Both the position numbers and the translations under genes were made by a program. The notes beneath the pieces are model-generated. The model was not told the origin of the DNA, made no database searches, and saw only the letters and a list, made by a program, of their open reading frames with translations. From positions 79,441-143,440 of the forward strand of contig DATEGF010000366.1 in the NCBI GenBank assembly GCA_035280245.1: a DNA stretch of 64,000 nucleotides. Direction: 5' to 3'. How positions within the stretch are numbered: the first letter of the stretch is position 1; the number at the start of each line of letters is the position of its first letter. Positions 63,938 to 64,000 of the stretch are shown one piece after another. This DNA comes from DASZHJ01 sp035280245. GTDB taxonomy: Bacteria > Pseudomonadota > Alphaproteobacteria > ATCC43930 > CGMCC-115725.

Positions 63938-63976
63938 GAGAATTTCTCATCCTCGCTGTAGAATATCTCATGCTCG
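63938..63976. promoter_or_regulatory. Two direct repeats upstream of the CmcJ-like gene
   Basis: GAGAATTTCTCATCCTCG (63938-63955) and TAGAATATCTCATGCTCG (63959-63976) match at 15 of 18 positions and start 21 bp apart, two helical turns. The first also holds the palindrome GAGAATTTCTC. It stands in the upstream region of the minus-strand gene and looks like a tandem operator; the gene or regulator beyond 64000 is outside the window. Confidence 0.45.
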
Positions 63977-64000
63977 TTCTAACCATCTGTAATTGAACAC

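Overview
The window is about 64 kb of high-GC chromosomal DNA, almost all of it coding. It looks alphaproteobacterial (Rhodospirillales or Hyphomicrobiales type). The reasons are the ArsR-linked methyltransferase-metF-metH block, a DUF1127 protein, dpp-type peptide transporters, and dispersed palindromes of the kind common in that class. I cannot name a species. No rRNA, tRNA, CRISPR array or prophage was recognised.

Layout. 1-5019: end of a SAM-dependent methyltransferase, then metF and cobalamin-dependent metH. 5020-9079: a gene-poor strip split by a complete IS1595-like insertion at 5630-9014. It has 27-bp perfect terminal inverted repeats, an 8-bp target duplication (AATTCAAA), a transposase, and four passenger or accessory genes, one of them a P63C-domain protein. 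9080-13091: a MetE-core homolog on the minus strand, then an SsuA/NMT1-type ABC importer. 13088-18616: a complete dppABCDF-like operon on the minus strand. 18711-22594: a BASS-type transporter, a PadR regulator with a clear promoter/operator, a methyltransferase, an FAH-family hydrolase and a thioesterase, all on the minus strand. 22715-26038: a diguanylate cyclase, then an SLC13-type permease, a GNAT acetyltransferase and a YbaK-domain protein.

26138-38755 is a tightly packed minus-strand block of 12 genes. It contains a peptide-type ABC importer followed by an alpha/beta hydrolase, a creatininase-family protein, an FAD oxidoreductase, a medium-chain reductase, an acyl-CoA ligase, a VOC protein and a PaaI-type thioesterase. 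I read it as an uncharacterised uptake-and-catabolism operon. 38906-51773 holds a betaine-homocysteine methyltransferase homolog, an M24 protein resembling the DMSP lyase DddP, a third peptide-type ABC importer with fused ATPases and a Tat-type binding protein, a dimethylglycine dehydrogenase-like protein, an ornithine-cyclodeaminase homolog and a PhnD-like protein. Together these suggest use of methylated onium compounds or N-methylated amino acids.

51940-64000: a PEP-mutase/isocitrate-lyase family protein, 2,2-dialkylglycine decarboxylase (dgdA), a uvrD/pcrA-DUF2817-prmA-uppP operon, a DUF1127 protein, aminopeptidase P, an EamA exporter and a CmcJ/NvfI-family protein.

How it fits together: four enzymes or enzyme homologs of homocysteine methylation (MetF/MetH, MetE core, BHMT) and a DMGDH-like C1 donor enzyme lie within 50 kb. 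Alongside them are four ABC importers, three of them peptide/opine type. That fits a soil or rhizosphere oligotroph living on peptides and methylated osmolytes. Two of the three peptide-type importers carry a strong stem-loop between the binding-protein gene and the first permease gene. The SsuA-type importer has a long palindromic repeat after its binding-protein gene.
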